DNA from: Zunongwangia endophytica | GTDB taxonomy: Bacteria > Bacteroidota > Bacteroidia > Flavobacteriales > Flavobacteriaceae | NCBI RefSeq assembly: GCF_030409505.1 | Contig: NZ_JAUFPZ010000002.1 | Location: 2,177,501 to 2,241,500 of the forward strand | Length of the DNA: 64,000 bases | Direction of reading: 5' to 3' | In this document: piece after piece, positions 10,279-19,070 of the stretch | Numbering within the stretch: position 1 is the first letter of the stretch | Layout of the letters: every line of letters begins with the position of its first letter | Notes under the pieces: model-generated | Databases searched by the model: none | Told to the model about the DNA's origin: nothing | Seen by the model: only the letters and a program-made list of their open reading frames with translations | Made by a program: the position numbers and the translations under genes

Positions 10279-11469
10279 TTAAATTTTTTCTATGAGCTCT
10301 ATTAGCGCTCGGCTATTGTGATACGGGCATTTCCACATTCCTAATCGGTTTTCATCTTCATGAGCCTTGAAATTTTTATCGATTCTGAAATGCCATTCGC
10401 CATGTTCTTTATCAATAATATATTCTTTGGTGAAATTCCAGATATCGTATATACTTGCTTCATATTCTTTAGAATACTGAATACTATTTGCATACGCCAA
10501 ACCAACCATCGCTTCTGCTTGTGGCCACCAATGTCTATCGGTATCTACATGATTGGTATCTAAGTCTTTTTCATTAATAATACCGGCAGATTTCTCGTAA
10601 GCTTCTTTTAAAAATACTTCGGAAATATAAAGCGCTGCTTTTTCTACCTTCTTAGTAAGCGTTGGATTATTTACTTGGTGTGCTGCTGCTAGTAATAACC
10701 ATGCAGCTTCAATATCGTGGCCGTAGGAAACTAAATGTGTTTGCACTTTCCATTCTGTATCAAAAAACAATTGAAAATGGCCAATTTCAGCATCAAAAAA
10801 TTTATCAAGATGAAGCGTTACTAGATTTTCTAAAGCAGCTTTTACTTTTTCAGAATTAGTAACCTCAGCTAAAGTTGTATAGGCTTCTAGAATATGAAGA
10901 TGCGTATTCATGGTTTTAGAAGCATTTAGATCTTTCTCGCTAAGTCGCATATCGTCGATTGGTGACCAATCCTGATTAAAAGCTTCAATATAACCGCCAA
11001 ATTCAGCTTCCTTGGCATGCTTTTCTATCAATCCGAAAACTTCTAAAGCCCAATTAAGTGCTTCTTCATTTTTCGAAAGCTTATAATATTCGGCTAACGC
11101 ATAAATTAAAAAAGCCTGCGCGTAAATTTGTTTTCTACGATTTACAGGATTTCCCAGATAATCGAGTACCCAAAAAACGCCACCAAATTCAGCATCTCTA
11201 AAATATTTTTTCAGATATTGAAAAGCACGATTGGCTTCTTTTTCAGTATTAAAATCTTTATTGAAATTAGCTATTTTCGAAAACGTCCATAACAAACGCG
11301 TATTCAAAATAACCCCTTTATCGGCTTTAAAATCTGGTTTATTGAAGTGATCTCTTCTTCCTATAAATCCGCCAAAATCAGCATCAATACTGTTTTTTTG
11401 CCAATACTGGACAATGGTTTCTAACTCCTGATATAATTCTTTTTTAAAATTAGCTTTTTGAATTTCCAT
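10279..11469 (-). CDS. AGE-family cellobiose/mannobiose 2-epimerase
   Basis: 396-residue cytoplasmic (alpha/alpha)6-barrel protein of the N-acylglucosamine 2-epimerase family, without a signal peptide. Typical family landmarks are GGFIGRRD near the start, the repeated EFGGVFW/EFGGYIE loops, SYGHDIEAAWLL, DRHWWPQAEAMVG and the C-terminal MWKCPYHNSRAL. Its direct pairing with a GH130 mannosylglucose phosphorylase indicates that it converts beta-1,4-mannobiose to 4-O-beta-D-mannosyl-D-glucose, as in the established Bacteroides fragilis mannan pathway. Its start overlaps the end of the GH130 gene by 20 bp, which points to coupled translation. Confidence 0.9.
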   Translation of the reverse strand: MEIQKANFKKELYQELETIVQYWQKNSIDADFGGFIGRRDHFNKPDFKADKGVILNTRLLWTFSKIANFNKDFNTEKEANRAFQYLKKYFRDAEFGGVFWVLDYLGNPVNRRKQIYAQAFLIYALAEYYKLSKNEEALNWALEVFGLIEKHAKEAEFGGYIEAFNQDWSPIDDMRLSEKDLNASKTMNTHLHILEAYTTLAEVTNSEKVKAALENLVTLHLDKFFDAEIGHFQLFFDTEWKVQTHLVSYGHDIEAAWLLLAAAHQVNNPTLTKKVEKAALYISEVFLKEAYEKSAGIINEKDLDTNHVDTDRHWWPQAEAMVGLAYANSIQYSKEYEASIYDIWNFTKEYIIDKEHGEWHFRIDKNFKAHEDENRLGMWKCPYHNSRALIELIEKI

Positions 11470-12661
11470 AGGCTTTATTTCGATCTACCAAATCGATAAT
11501 TTCGTTTACTGAACTCGCTGAAGTAAAATTATCTTTTGGTGTATTTTTTGCATAATCTACCAAACGATCTACCGAGCTAACCGCAACATGGCAACGAGTA
11601 TCTGAAGAAGCATAGTAAATAAATACTTTTCCATCTTCATCTTTAATCCATCCGTTTACAAATAAAACATTAGGAACATCCCCTACAGTTTCCTCGTAAT
11701 TTGGAGCCATAAAATACCCTGCGGGCTGATAAATCACTTTTGAAAGATCATTTAAATCGGTCATAAACATATATAGCGTATAGCGTAAACCTCCTGCTGT
11801 ATTCCGAACGCCATGCGCTAAATGCAGCCAACCTTCTTCTGTTTTTATAGGTGCAGGTCCTTGACCATTTTTCATTTCATAAATAGTATGATAGGCTTTA
11901 TGATTGATAATGGTTTCATCTTCTAACACAGGATTAGCCATATCTTTAATATACCCTAAACCAATTCCGCCGCCTTTACCTACTTCGATAAATCCGTCTT
12001 GTGGGCGCGTATATAAAGCATACTTTCCATCGACAAATTCTGGATGCATCAAAACATTTCGTTGTTGCCCCGAATTGGATATTAAATCGGGTAAACGCTC
12101 CCAATTCTGTAGATCTTTAGTTCGAACAATCCCGGCATTAGCAACTGCTGCAGTAGTATCTTCTAAACGCTCTTTATCTTTTCGTTCTGTACAGAAAATA
12201 CCATAGATCCAACCATCTTCATGTTCTGTTAATCGCATATCGTACACGTTGGTATCTGGCTCTCCATATTGCGGTAAGGCTATAGGCTTCTCCCAAAATT
12301 CAAAATTGTCGATTCCGTTAGGACTTTCTGCAATTCCAAAAAACGATTTTCGATCGTTTCCTTCTACACGTACTGCTAAAAGATACTTACCGTTCCATTT
12401 AATAGCTCCCGGATTAAAGGTAGCATTAATCCCAATTCTTTCCAGACCGTTAGGATTAGTCTCTGGATTTAGATCATAACGCCACTCTAAAGGCGCATGA
12501 GCATTTGTTACGACAGGATTTTCGTAACGCTGATATATTCCATTAAACAGTGATAATGGTTTATTAGTTTTTTCAATCAGTTTACGATGATTTGCCTCTA
12601 GCTGAGCAAAATTGGGGATCGTTTTCATTGAATTATTTTTTATATCTACTGAAGGTTTCAT
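11450..12661 (-). CDS. GH130 4-O-beta-D-mannosyl-D-glucose phosphorylase
   Basis: 403-residue cytoplasmic five-bladed beta-propeller enzyme of family GH130, subfamily 1 by resemblance. Landmarks are NPVVTNAHAPLEWRYDLN, ATFNPGA, RVEGNDRKS and GEPDTNVYDMRL, which form the phosphate and substrate pocket. The reaction splits mannosylglucose with phosphate into alpha-D-mannose 1-phosphate and glucose, saving ATP. It acts after the neighbouring epimerase. Two starts are possible: the annotated ATG, or an internal ATG at 12628 (MKTIPNF) that also leaves the domain intact. It lies 12 bp downstream of the symporter gene. Confidence 0.92.
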   Translation of the reverse strand: MKPSVDIKNNSMKTIPNFAQLEANHRKLIEKTNKPLSLFNGIYQRYENPVVTNAHAPLEWRYDLNPETNPNGLERIGINATFNPGAIKWNGKYLLAVRVEGNDRKSFFGIAESPNGIDNFEFWEKPIALPQYGEPDTNVYDMRLTEHEDGWIYGIFCTERKDKERLEDTTAAVANAGIVRTKDLQNWERLPDLISNSGQQRNVLMHPEFVDGKYALYTRPQDGFIEVGKGGGIGLGYIKDMANPVLEDETIINHKAYHTIYEMKNGQGPAPIKTEEGWLHLAHGVRNTAGGLRYTLYMFMTDLNDLSKVIYQPAGYFMAPNYEETVGDVPNVLFVNGWIKDEDGKVFIYYASSDTRCHVAVSSVDRLVDYAKNTPKDNFTSASSVNEIIDLVDRNKAYGNSKS

Positions 12662-12673
12662 TGGCTTGAATTT

Positions 12674-14509
12674 TTAACTTATTTGGGTATTATCTTTTTT
12701 TACTCTATCCCACCAATTAAATTTTAAGATCACTATCGCAATACATAAAGCTATGGAACAATAGAGCACTAATGAATATTCTCTAATAATGATGTAAATA
12801 GGAATGATAACCATTAAAGTCTGAGCAAAGGTTCCTATCACTACATTAAACATATCTCTGGAAAAGCCTTTATTCTTTTTAAAGCTGTTATCGGCCAACG
12901 CCACTTTATCGGCAATTTGTTTCCAAAATCCCCAAGGATTGGTTTTTTTATAGAAATCCATTAAAACTGCTTCATTAGTAGGAGGCGCAGAATACGTTCC
13001 TACAATAGCACCAACAATGGAAATTAAAAGAATGATTGGGAAATAATATAAATCTAGCGTATCGGTAAATATTGGAAATATTAATGCCGGTAAAATCCCA
13101 GATAACATTCCCCAAAAATATCCTTCGCCGTTAAAACGCCACCAGTGCCATTTTAATACGTTTGATACTACATAGCTACCATAAAGTGCAGAAACTATCC
13201 ATTGTAATATTGAATTTACATCTTGTACAAAAAACCCAAGTACAATACTAATTAGAACCACTACGATACCACTTAGGTAATTCATTTTCTTTATTTTCTT
13301 TGAAGAAGCATCTGGCTCTTTATATTTTAGATAAATATCGTTTACCAAATAAGCCTGGGCTGCATTTAGTGTACCTGCAAACGTAGACATGAAGGCTGCA
13401 AGTAGACCTGCTAATAGTAATCCTAGAAGACCTACCGGTACAAATTGCTCTATCGCTGCAGGTAAAACTTTTTCGAAATCCAGCACTCCGGCTGTTTTTA
13501 AATCTAATTGATCGTAAAAAAGAACTGCTAAGATCGAAAAACCACCAACCATCAAATATCGTGTTGGAATTAAGGCTCCTAAAGAAAAGGCACTCATTTT
13601 TGCTGCCTCTAAAGGAGATTTAGTAGAAAGTATTTTCTGCATATCATAGTTAGGAGCAGGACCTGCAATACTCGATAAGATTCCTTTAAATACCATCAAC
13701 ATAAAAAACAGACCAAACAGCGTATACCCATCTTCGGCTATTTTAGTATTTACTTCATCAATAATACCTGTCCAATCCATATCGAGTTCCCAGCCGAAAA
13801 AGGGATTCATCCAATCATCAGGAACGTTTAAAGTATTCTCTCCAAATGCCTGCCATGCAATAACCGCTATAGCTATCGAGGAAATCGTCATAATTCCGTA
13901 TTGTAAAACATCTGTCCATACGATACCCGACATTCCTCCCAATACCGAATAAAAAACAGCAAAAAGCGTAAAGATTATTCCGTAGAAATGTGGAATATAA
14001 GCTGGTGCAACATCAAAAGGAATAAACGGAGAGATCAACTCCCAAGGAATAAATATCTCTACAAACTTCCCTAAACCTATAAAACCGTAAGCCAGAAAAC
14101 CCAAACAACTAAGTATAGCAAATATCACAATGATGGTATGGGATCTACGGCCACCTTTCCCGCTATCGAATCGGAATAAAATCCACTCGGCACCGGTAGT
14201 CACATTAGATCGACGTAACCATACAGATAAGTAAACCATTAAAAATACCTGATTAAAAACAGGCCATAACCACGGAATCCAGATACTCTTAAAACCATAG
14301 ACAAAAGTTAGGGTCACCAGCCACATAGTCCCTGAAATATCAAACATCCCAGATGCGTTCGATAAACCTAACATATACCAAGGAAGCGACTTACCTCCCA
14401 TTAAGTAATCGTCTTTACTTTTTTGAGCCTGTTTTCTAGCGGCTAGACCAATAACAATGGTTCCTACCAAATAGGCTAGAATTATAAGTACGTCTATTAA
14501 TTGTAACAT
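12674..14509 (-). CDS. Sodium:solute symporter (SSS family), likely mannobiose importer
   Basis: 611-residue integral inner-membrane protein with 13-15 hydrophobic segments, typical of the sodium/glucose cotransporter family. The N-terminus has the usual first helix followed by DDYLMGGKSLPWYMLGLSN, and SGIVWTDVLQ marks the conserved core. Position between GH26 and the phosphorylase/epimerase pair implies transport of mannobiose or a related disaccharide from periplasm to cytoplasm; the substrate is inferred from context only. Spacing to its neighbours is 9 and 12 bp, consistent with one operon. Confidence 0.9.
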   Translation of the reverse strand: MLQLIDVLIILAYLVGTIVIGLAARKQAQKSKDDYLMGGKSLPWYMLGLSNASGMFDISGTMWLVTLTFVYGFKSIWIPWLWPVFNQVFLMVYLSVWLRRSNVTTGAEWILFRFDSGKGGRRSHTIIVIFAILSCLGFLAYGFIGLGKFVEIFIPWELISPFIPFDVAPAYIPHFYGIIFTLFAVFYSVLGGMSGIVWTDVLQYGIMTISSIAIAVIAWQAFGENTLNVPDDWMNPFFGWELDMDWTGIIDEVNTKIAEDGYTLFGLFFMLMVFKGILSSIAGPAPNYDMQKILSTKSPLEAAKMSAFSLGALIPTRYLMVGGFSILAVLFYDQLDLKTAGVLDFEKVLPAAIEQFVPVGLLGLLLAGLLAAFMSTFAGTLNAAQAYLVNDIYLKYKEPDASSKKIKKMNYLSGIVVVLISIVLGFFVQDVNSILQWIVSALYGSYVVSNVLKWHWWRFNGEGYFWGMLSGILPALIFPIFTDTLDLYYFPIILLISIVGAIVGTYSAPPTNEAVLMDFYKKTNPWGFWKQIADKVALADNSFKKNKGFSRDMFNVVIGTFAQTLMVIIPIYIIIREYSLVLYCSIALCIAIVILKFNWWDRVKKDNTQIS

Positions 14510-14518
14510 AAAGTTTAG

Positions 14519-15637
14519 TTAGTTGTGTATTGATTTAAGCTCTGGAAGAAAAAGGATATCTTCTTTTTGCTCAAATTGCATAAAGTCATTTTCTGTAACC
14601 TCAGAAGGATATGTACTGAAGTAGTGATCTTTTCTAGCATTTCTCCAAACCATTACCCAGGATATTCCGCTATTTTGGATAGTTGAATAAAGCACCTCTG
14701 TCCACCATTCAGGATTAGCAGCCATGCTGAAGTTTCCAGTTTCAGATAACGCAAAAGGCATATTTTTGCCACTACTTTTCTCCTTCAGTATCTTAAGATT
14801 ACTACTAACGGCTTTCATAAACTCTGGATCACCGCTATGGTTGTAAATATCTACACCCAGAATATCTACGTAATCATCGCCAGGATAAAACATTTCAAAA
14901 TCTTCAGAAGAAGACATTATATTTGGAGAGTAGGCGTATAGTAAGTTATGCACATCGTTTGCTAATAATAACTCTTGTGTCTTTATCCACAATTTCTTGT
15001 ATTCCTCTGGAGTGCAACGTCCTTTTCCCCACCAAAACCAGGCCCCGTTCATTTCGTGAAGTGGTCTAAATATTACAGGGATTTGTTTTCCTTCTTCGTC
15101 TTTTAATGACTTAAAAAACATACTAATTTTCTTTACCCAATCCTCATATTTTTGATTTACGGGTCCATCTTTTAATATTTCAGTGACAGCTGAAGTTGTA
15201 TCCCAAGAACTTCCGCCGCTAACCGGATTATTTAAATGCCAGCTAAAAGTAATGAGACCTCCTTTTTCGTATATTTTCTGCGTATGTTGCTTCATCAAAG
15301 CAAAAGGCACTGTATCGAGATTGTAAGTATTTCCTAATTCCATATGACCAAGATCAAAACCTAGCAAAGCTGGCTGTTTGTTCACGACTTTCTTTACGTC
15401 ACTCGTCAGAACTTCAGGTTGATCTTGTAAATACCAGTCTAATCCATACGCAGTTGCGTCCTGTTGACCAAAGGCTATACCTTCTTTTGCTATTTCCAAC
15501 AAACGTTTTCGTAATGCTACCACATTAGGATTAGCTTCGCGATCTGCAAGAATAGTATTTGATTGACGAGGTAATGAACCACAGGAAGCAACAAAAATTA
15601 GATTAAATAGTATTAGTATTCTGACAAAATATTTCAT
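14519..15637 (-). CDS. Endo-beta-1,4-mannanase, GH26, lipoprotein
   Basis: 372-residue lipoprotein (lipobox Cys19 after VAS). The GH26 catalytic signature is complete: acid/base Glu195 in FRPLHEMNG with the following WFWWG motif, and nucleophile Glu299 in ALSETGN. The SWHLNNP segment (about 132-138) is also typical. It should cut internal beta-1,4-mannan bonds, complementing the GH5_7 mannanase. It is the first gene of the downstream half of the locus and is divergent from the AraC regulator at 15829, so its promoter probably lies in the shared 190-bp gap. Confidence 0.93.
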   Translation of the reverse strand: MKYFVRILILFNLIFVASCGSLPRQSNTILADREANPNVVALRKRLLEIAKEGIAFGQQDATAYGLDWYLQDQPEVLTSDVKKVVNKQPALLGFDLGHMELGNTYNLDTVPFALMKQHTQKIYEKGGLITFSWHLNNPVSGGSSWDTTSAVTEILKDGPVNQKYEDWVKKISMFFKSLKDEEGKQIPVIFRPLHEMNGAWFWWGKGRCTPEEYKKLWIKTQELLLANDVHNLLYAYSPNIMSSSEDFEMFYPGDDYVDILGVDIYNHSGDPEFMKAVSSNLKILKEKSSGKNMPFALSETGNFSMAANPEWWTEVLYSTIQNSGISWVMVWRNARKDHYFSTYPSEVTENDFMQFEQKEDILFLPELKSIHN

Positions 15638-15751
15638 TTAAATTTTTTATTTTCTATGCTAACTGTATATTAGACACGATTTTAAATATATAATGTTTGC
15701 TGCGTTATTTTAATAATTCATTCTCAATTAGCATGATAAATTATCAATTCT

Positions 15752-15759
15752 CAAATTTA
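15752..15759 (-). promoter_or_regulatory. Candidate -7 promoter box for the GH26 operon
   Basis: Read on the minus strand this is TAAATTTG, a perfect match to the Bacteroidota TAnnTTTG -7 consensus, about 115 bp upstream of the GH26 start. No clear -33 TTTG was found at normal spacing, which would suit an activator-dependent promoter. The same octamer occurs upstream of susC at 24868-24875. Confidence 0.4.
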
Positions 15760-15761
15760 GC

Positions 15762-15778
15762 AGAGGAAGTAATCCTCT
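15762..15778. promoter_or_regulatory. Palindrome in the GH26/AraC divergent gap, possible operator
   Basis: AGAGGA, five spacer bases, then TCCTCT form a perfect 6-bp inverted repeat. It lies just upstream (minus sense) of the candidate GH26 -7 box and about 50 bp before the AraC start. Position suits a regulator site, but no second copy was found upstream of susC, so the role is a guess. Confidence 0.3.
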
Positions 15779-15828
15779 ATTAATATAATTTTATCATTTA
15801 ATAATTGATTTTTTTCTTTTTATCCAAT

Positions 15829-16704
15829 ATGATACAAACAAATGTACATCGCGAGATCACACCTCTTGCTCCAGAAGATAGCTTTTTGGTGTTTGACAGA
15901 ATTAAAGATGAATTTGATTTTCCTATTCATTTTCACCCGGAATACGAATTGAATTTTCTGCTGAATGGAAAGGGAGTTCGACGCGTGGTAGGTGATTCTA
16001 TGGAAGAAATTGACGATATTGAACTGGTTCTTGTAGGACCAAATCTTCAACACGGGTGGGAGCTTCACAATTGTAAAAGCACTAAAATTCACGAGATAAC
16101 AATTCAATTTCATAATGATTTATTTGACACTAAACTTTTGGATAGGCGTATTATGAAACCTATAAAAGATATGTTCGAGCGATCGGCACATGGTATTTTA
16201 TTTTCAAAAAAAATATCAGATGAAATTGCTCCTCGCATCATGAGTTTATCAAAAATAGACAGCATAGATTACTTTCTAGAACTAATCTCTATCCTACATG
16301 ATTTAGCAAGTTCAAGAAATCAAAAGCTACTTTCTACTTATACGTCCGACTTTAAAAATTTTGAAAACAGCGATAAAATTAAAATAATCTACGAGTACGT
16401 TCAGCTTAACTACCATCAAAAAATAAGTTTAAAAGAAGTAGCTGATCTGGTAAATATGAGTCAGGTTTCTTTTAATCGATTCATCAAAAAAAGAACAGGA
16501 AAAACCCTGGTAGAGTACGTTAATGATACTCGAATCGGTTATGCTGCCAGATGGTTAATTGAAAAAGATTTGAGCATCGCAGAAATTGCTTTTAAATGTG
16601 GATTCAATAATATCGCCAACTTCAACAGAGTATTTAAAAACAGTAAAAAATGTACTCCAAGTAAATACAGAGAAGAATTTAGCGGAATAAAAAGAGTCCT
16701 TTAA
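15829..16704 (+). CDS. AraC-family regulator with N-terminal cupin, inside the mannan locus
   Basis: About 291 residues from the ATG at 15829; a frame extension from a TTG at 15805 adds only eight hydrophobic residues and is less likely. The N-terminal half is a cupin-like sugar-sensing domain (HFHPEYELNFLLNGKG; metal or ligand histidines in HFHPE). The C-terminal 100 residues form the double helix-turn-helix with the typical ISLKEVADLVNMS and IAEIAFKCGFNNIANFNRVFK motifs. It is transcribed opposite to the flanking glycosidase genes and probably gives a second, sugar-responsive control of the locus besides the HTCS protein. Direction of control cannot be read from sequence. Confidence 0.9.
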   Translation: MIQTNVHREITPLAPEDSFLVFDRIKDEFDFPIHFHPEYELNFLLNGKGVRRVVGDSMEEIDDIELVLVGPNLQHGWELHNCKSTKIHEITIQFHNDLFDTKLLDRRIMKPIKDMFERSAHGILFSKKISDEIAPRIMSLSKIDSIDYFLELISILHDLASSRNQKLLSTYTSDFKNFENSDKIKIIYEYVQLNYHQKISLKEVADLVNMSQVSFNRFIKKRTGKTLVEYVNDTRIGYAARWLIEKDLSIAEIAFKCGFNNIANFNRVFKNSKKCTPSKYREEFSGIKRVL

Positions 16705-16737
16705 ATTGACAATTTCGATTCTAAAATTGACAAAATA

Positions 16738-16765
16738 CAATCAGTCGTTAATCGATTGTTTTCTT
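16738..16765 (+). terminator. Weak hairpin after the AraC gene
   Basis: CAATC and GATTG arms enclose an 11-base loop, followed by a TTTTCTTC tract, 34 bp after the AraC stop codon and before the convergent GH5 stop. The stem is short, so this is only a candidate terminator. Confidence 0.25.
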
Positions 16766-16786
16766 CTATTTTGTAAATTCAAATTC

Positions 16787-17782
16787 TTAATAACTAAGCA
16801 TCTTTTTTTTGAAATATCGTCCTTGACGGCTTGGCGTAAAATTTCTATCCTTGTACATTCTTGGTGACCAATCTTTATCGAAAACCCAAACCAGGTATGA
16901 GATATTATTTTTATCTGAATAATTAGTTATTGCATCCCCATATTCCTCATCACCAATGACAGGCTCGTGGGCACCGGGTGAGGACGCATCACAAAATCCA
17001 ATTTCGGTTAAAATAACGGGATATTTTTCTTTTGCGAAACCCCAATCATTCGTCCATTTTTTCTCCCAAGGATTTTTCCGTTTTTGCGGGTAAGGATGAG
17101 CCACGTAACCAATATTAGCCGCATTGATGGGATTTTTTTTAATAGGATTTAAATCGTAGGCCCAGTTAAACCCTGCAACTAGCGGAATACCTTTACCTCC
17201 GTTAGAACGAATTGCTGTTATAAGCTGTTCCATAATCTCTTTCCACTCTTTCCAGGAAATTTTACCAAACTTATTATTATAGGTGGTTGGCTCATTGAAA
17301 AGCTCGTAAAAAGCAACGGTTGTATTATCGCCGTAATGCTGAGCCATCAGTTTCCAGAAAGCAAGCGTCTCTTGCAACGTAGTAAAATACATATCTGCCA
17401 AATAACGCTCGGTTTTAAGATTACCGATACTGTGCCAATCCAAAATCACATATAAATCATATTTATTAGCCCATTCAATACCCTGATCTAGAATTTTCAA
17501 ATATTCCTTCTCTCCTCTTTCTCGCCATGCTTCAGGATGAATTGGAAATCGTACTATTGTTGCTCCCCAATTCTTTATTTCTTTAAAATAATCCTCGCTC
17601 CATAAATCGTCATTCACCAATTTGTCTGGATCGCTCGTATTTACGCCTCTAAATACTAAAACTTCTGCTTTTGCATTTACAAATTCATTGTGATCTACTT
17701 TCAAACGATCCATAGCCTTTTGTGCCGATAGGTCAAAACACACCAACATCAAAATAGCAAAAAGACAAAATTTAAAATTCAT
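16787..17782 (-). CDS. GH5 endo-beta-glycanase (glucanase or mannanase)
   Basis: 331-residue protein with a type I signal peptide (cleavage near residue 20, after LSA), so probably periplasmic. Catalytic residues are Glu164 (acid/base, ELFNEPT) and Glu260 (nucleophile, LTEIGF), with the Arg of VRFPIHP and the DWHS motif completing a normal GH5 site. It resembles the bacterial endoglucanase-type GH5 proteins more than GH5_7. In this locus it may attack glucomannan or mannan oligosaccharides after import. It follows GH27 by 8 bp and appears to end the upstream transcription unit that begins at susC. Confidence 0.88.
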   Translation of the reverse strand: MNFKFCLFAILMLVCFDLSAQKAMDRLKVDHNEFVNAKAEVLVFRGVNTSDPDKLVNDDLWSEDYFKEIKNWGATIVRFPIHPEAWRERGEKEYLKILDQGIEWANKYDLYVILDWHSIGNLKTERYLADMYFTTLQETLAFWKLMAQHYGDNTTVAFYELFNEPTTYNNKFGKISWKEWKEIMEQLITAIRSNGGKGIPLVAGFNWAYDLNPIKKNPINAANIGYVAHPYPQKRKNPWEKKWTNDWGFAKEKYPVILTEIGFCDASSPGAHEPVIGDEEYGDAITNYSDKNNISYLVWVFDKDWSPRMYKDRNFTPSRQGRYFKKKMLSY

Positions 17783-17790
17783 ATCAGAAT

Positions 17791-19014
17791 TTACGAATTT
17801 GGAGTTAAAGTAACCATCAAAACATCGTGTACACCAATTAATGCTTTTAAATTCTTACTGGTATTTCCCATATTTTTATGCTGAAACAGATCTCTAATCT
17901 CATAATCTTTATCTAAAGGCTTGAAGTACTGCTGACTTAAATCGTCTGCCAATTGATGTTTCTTCCAGTCGAAATCTATGCTAACCGCTTCATCGTTACG
18001 ATTAATAAAAACAAGCGCCCAAGCATCATTTTCTAAAGGTTTCGCCCAAATCTCTATATTATTTTCATTATTAAATCGAAAAGCAGGTACTGCTAAAGGA
18101 TCTTTATTTACACCTATTACTTCTTTATTAGTAAGTGTTTTAAGGGTTTCCTTAGTTGCCTTTCTAAGATCATTCCCCATTATTAAAGGTGAATTAAGCA
18201 TGCTCCACATTGCAAAATGGCTACGATCCTCGGCATCTGTCATTCCATTACCAACTTCCATCATGTCATAATCATTCCAATGTCCTGGCCCTGCTACTTC
18301 TCTTGTTTTCTCCTTACTTCTTAATTCTATTACTTTCCAGATCCCGAAAGATGCCCAGGATCCATGGCCTACTTCGCAGTCCCAACAATTAATAATATCG
18401 CCGGTAACTCGCCACATATGTCCTACATCTTCTGCCCATTCCCAGGGATCGTTATCTCCCCATTCACATATACTAAATACAACTGGACGGCCTGCTTCAT
18501 AAAGAGCATCTCTCATCGTTATGTAAGATTCCTTTGCATTTAATTTTCCGGTATCGCACCAATCGTATTTTAAGAAATCTACTCCCCAAGAGGCATATAA
18601 TTTAGCATCTTGATATTGATGCCCTCTACTACCGGGATATCCTGCACATGTTTTTCCTCCGGCACAATTGTAGAGTCCAAATTTTAAGCCTTTAGCATGC
18701 ACATAGTCTGCCACAGCTTTCATCCCATTCGGGAATTTTTCAGGATCGGGAACAAGATTTCCTTCTTCATCTCTTTCTCTGGACATCCACCCGTCATCAA
18801 GAACTATATATTCATAACCTGCATCCTTAAGCCCTAATTCTACAAATTTATCTGCAATATCTTTTACTAACTGCTCATTGATATTAGTTTCAAAAGTATT
18901 CCAGCTGTTCCACCCCATAGGGGGTGTCTCAGCAAGATTATCAAATTTTTGAGCCTGAATATTAGGTCCAGTAAAACATAAACATATTATAGCTAATATT
19001 AGTTTATTAATCAT
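17791..19014 (-). CDS. GH27 alpha-galactosidase
   Basis: About 407 residues from the ATG at 19014; a TTG four codons earlier is less likely. A signal peptide precedes the catalytic domain that opens with TPPMGWNSWNTF. The nucleophile aspartate is in LKYDWCD (Asp151) and the acid/base aspartate in RVTGD (Asp206); the C-terminal beta domain is present, giving a normal family length. It removes alpha-1,6-galactosyl side chains from galactomannan oligosaccharides, probably in the periplasm. It lies between the surface lipoprotein gene and GH5. Confidence 0.93.
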   Translation of the reverse strand: MINKLILAIICLCFTGPNIQAQKFDNLAETPPMGWNSWNTFETNINEQLVKDIADKFVELGLKDAGYEYIVLDDGWMSRERDEEGNLVPDPEKFPNGMKAVADYVHAKGLKFGLYNCAGGKTCAGYPGSRGHQYQDAKLYASWGVDFLKYDWCDTGKLNAKESYITMRDALYEAGRPVVFSICEWGDNDPWEWAEDVGHMWRVTGDIINCWDCEVGHGSWASFGIWKVIELRSKEKTREVAGPGHWNDYDMMEVGNGMTDAEDRSHFAMWSMLNSPLIMGNDLRKATKETLKTLTNKEVIGVNKDPLAVPAFRFNNENNIEIWAKPLENDAWALVFINRNDEAVSIDFDWKKHQLADDLSQQYFKPLDKDYEIRDLFQHKNMGNTSKNLKALIGVHDVLMVTLTPNS

Positions 19015-19070
19015 CTTGATTATCAAATTCTAAAATTTATTAATTGTTTTTAAAAGTCGCTGATAAACTC

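Noticed and set aside
15805..15828. Extended TTG start for the AraC regulator
   Set aside because: The extra residues are not family-like; the ATG at 15829 gives a normal N-terminus.
8964..17782. The two GH5 genes as a recent duplication
   Set aside because: Their sequences around both catalytic glutamates differ strongly (VANEPR and LSEFGFP versus LFNEPT and LTEIGFC), so they belong to different GH5 groups.
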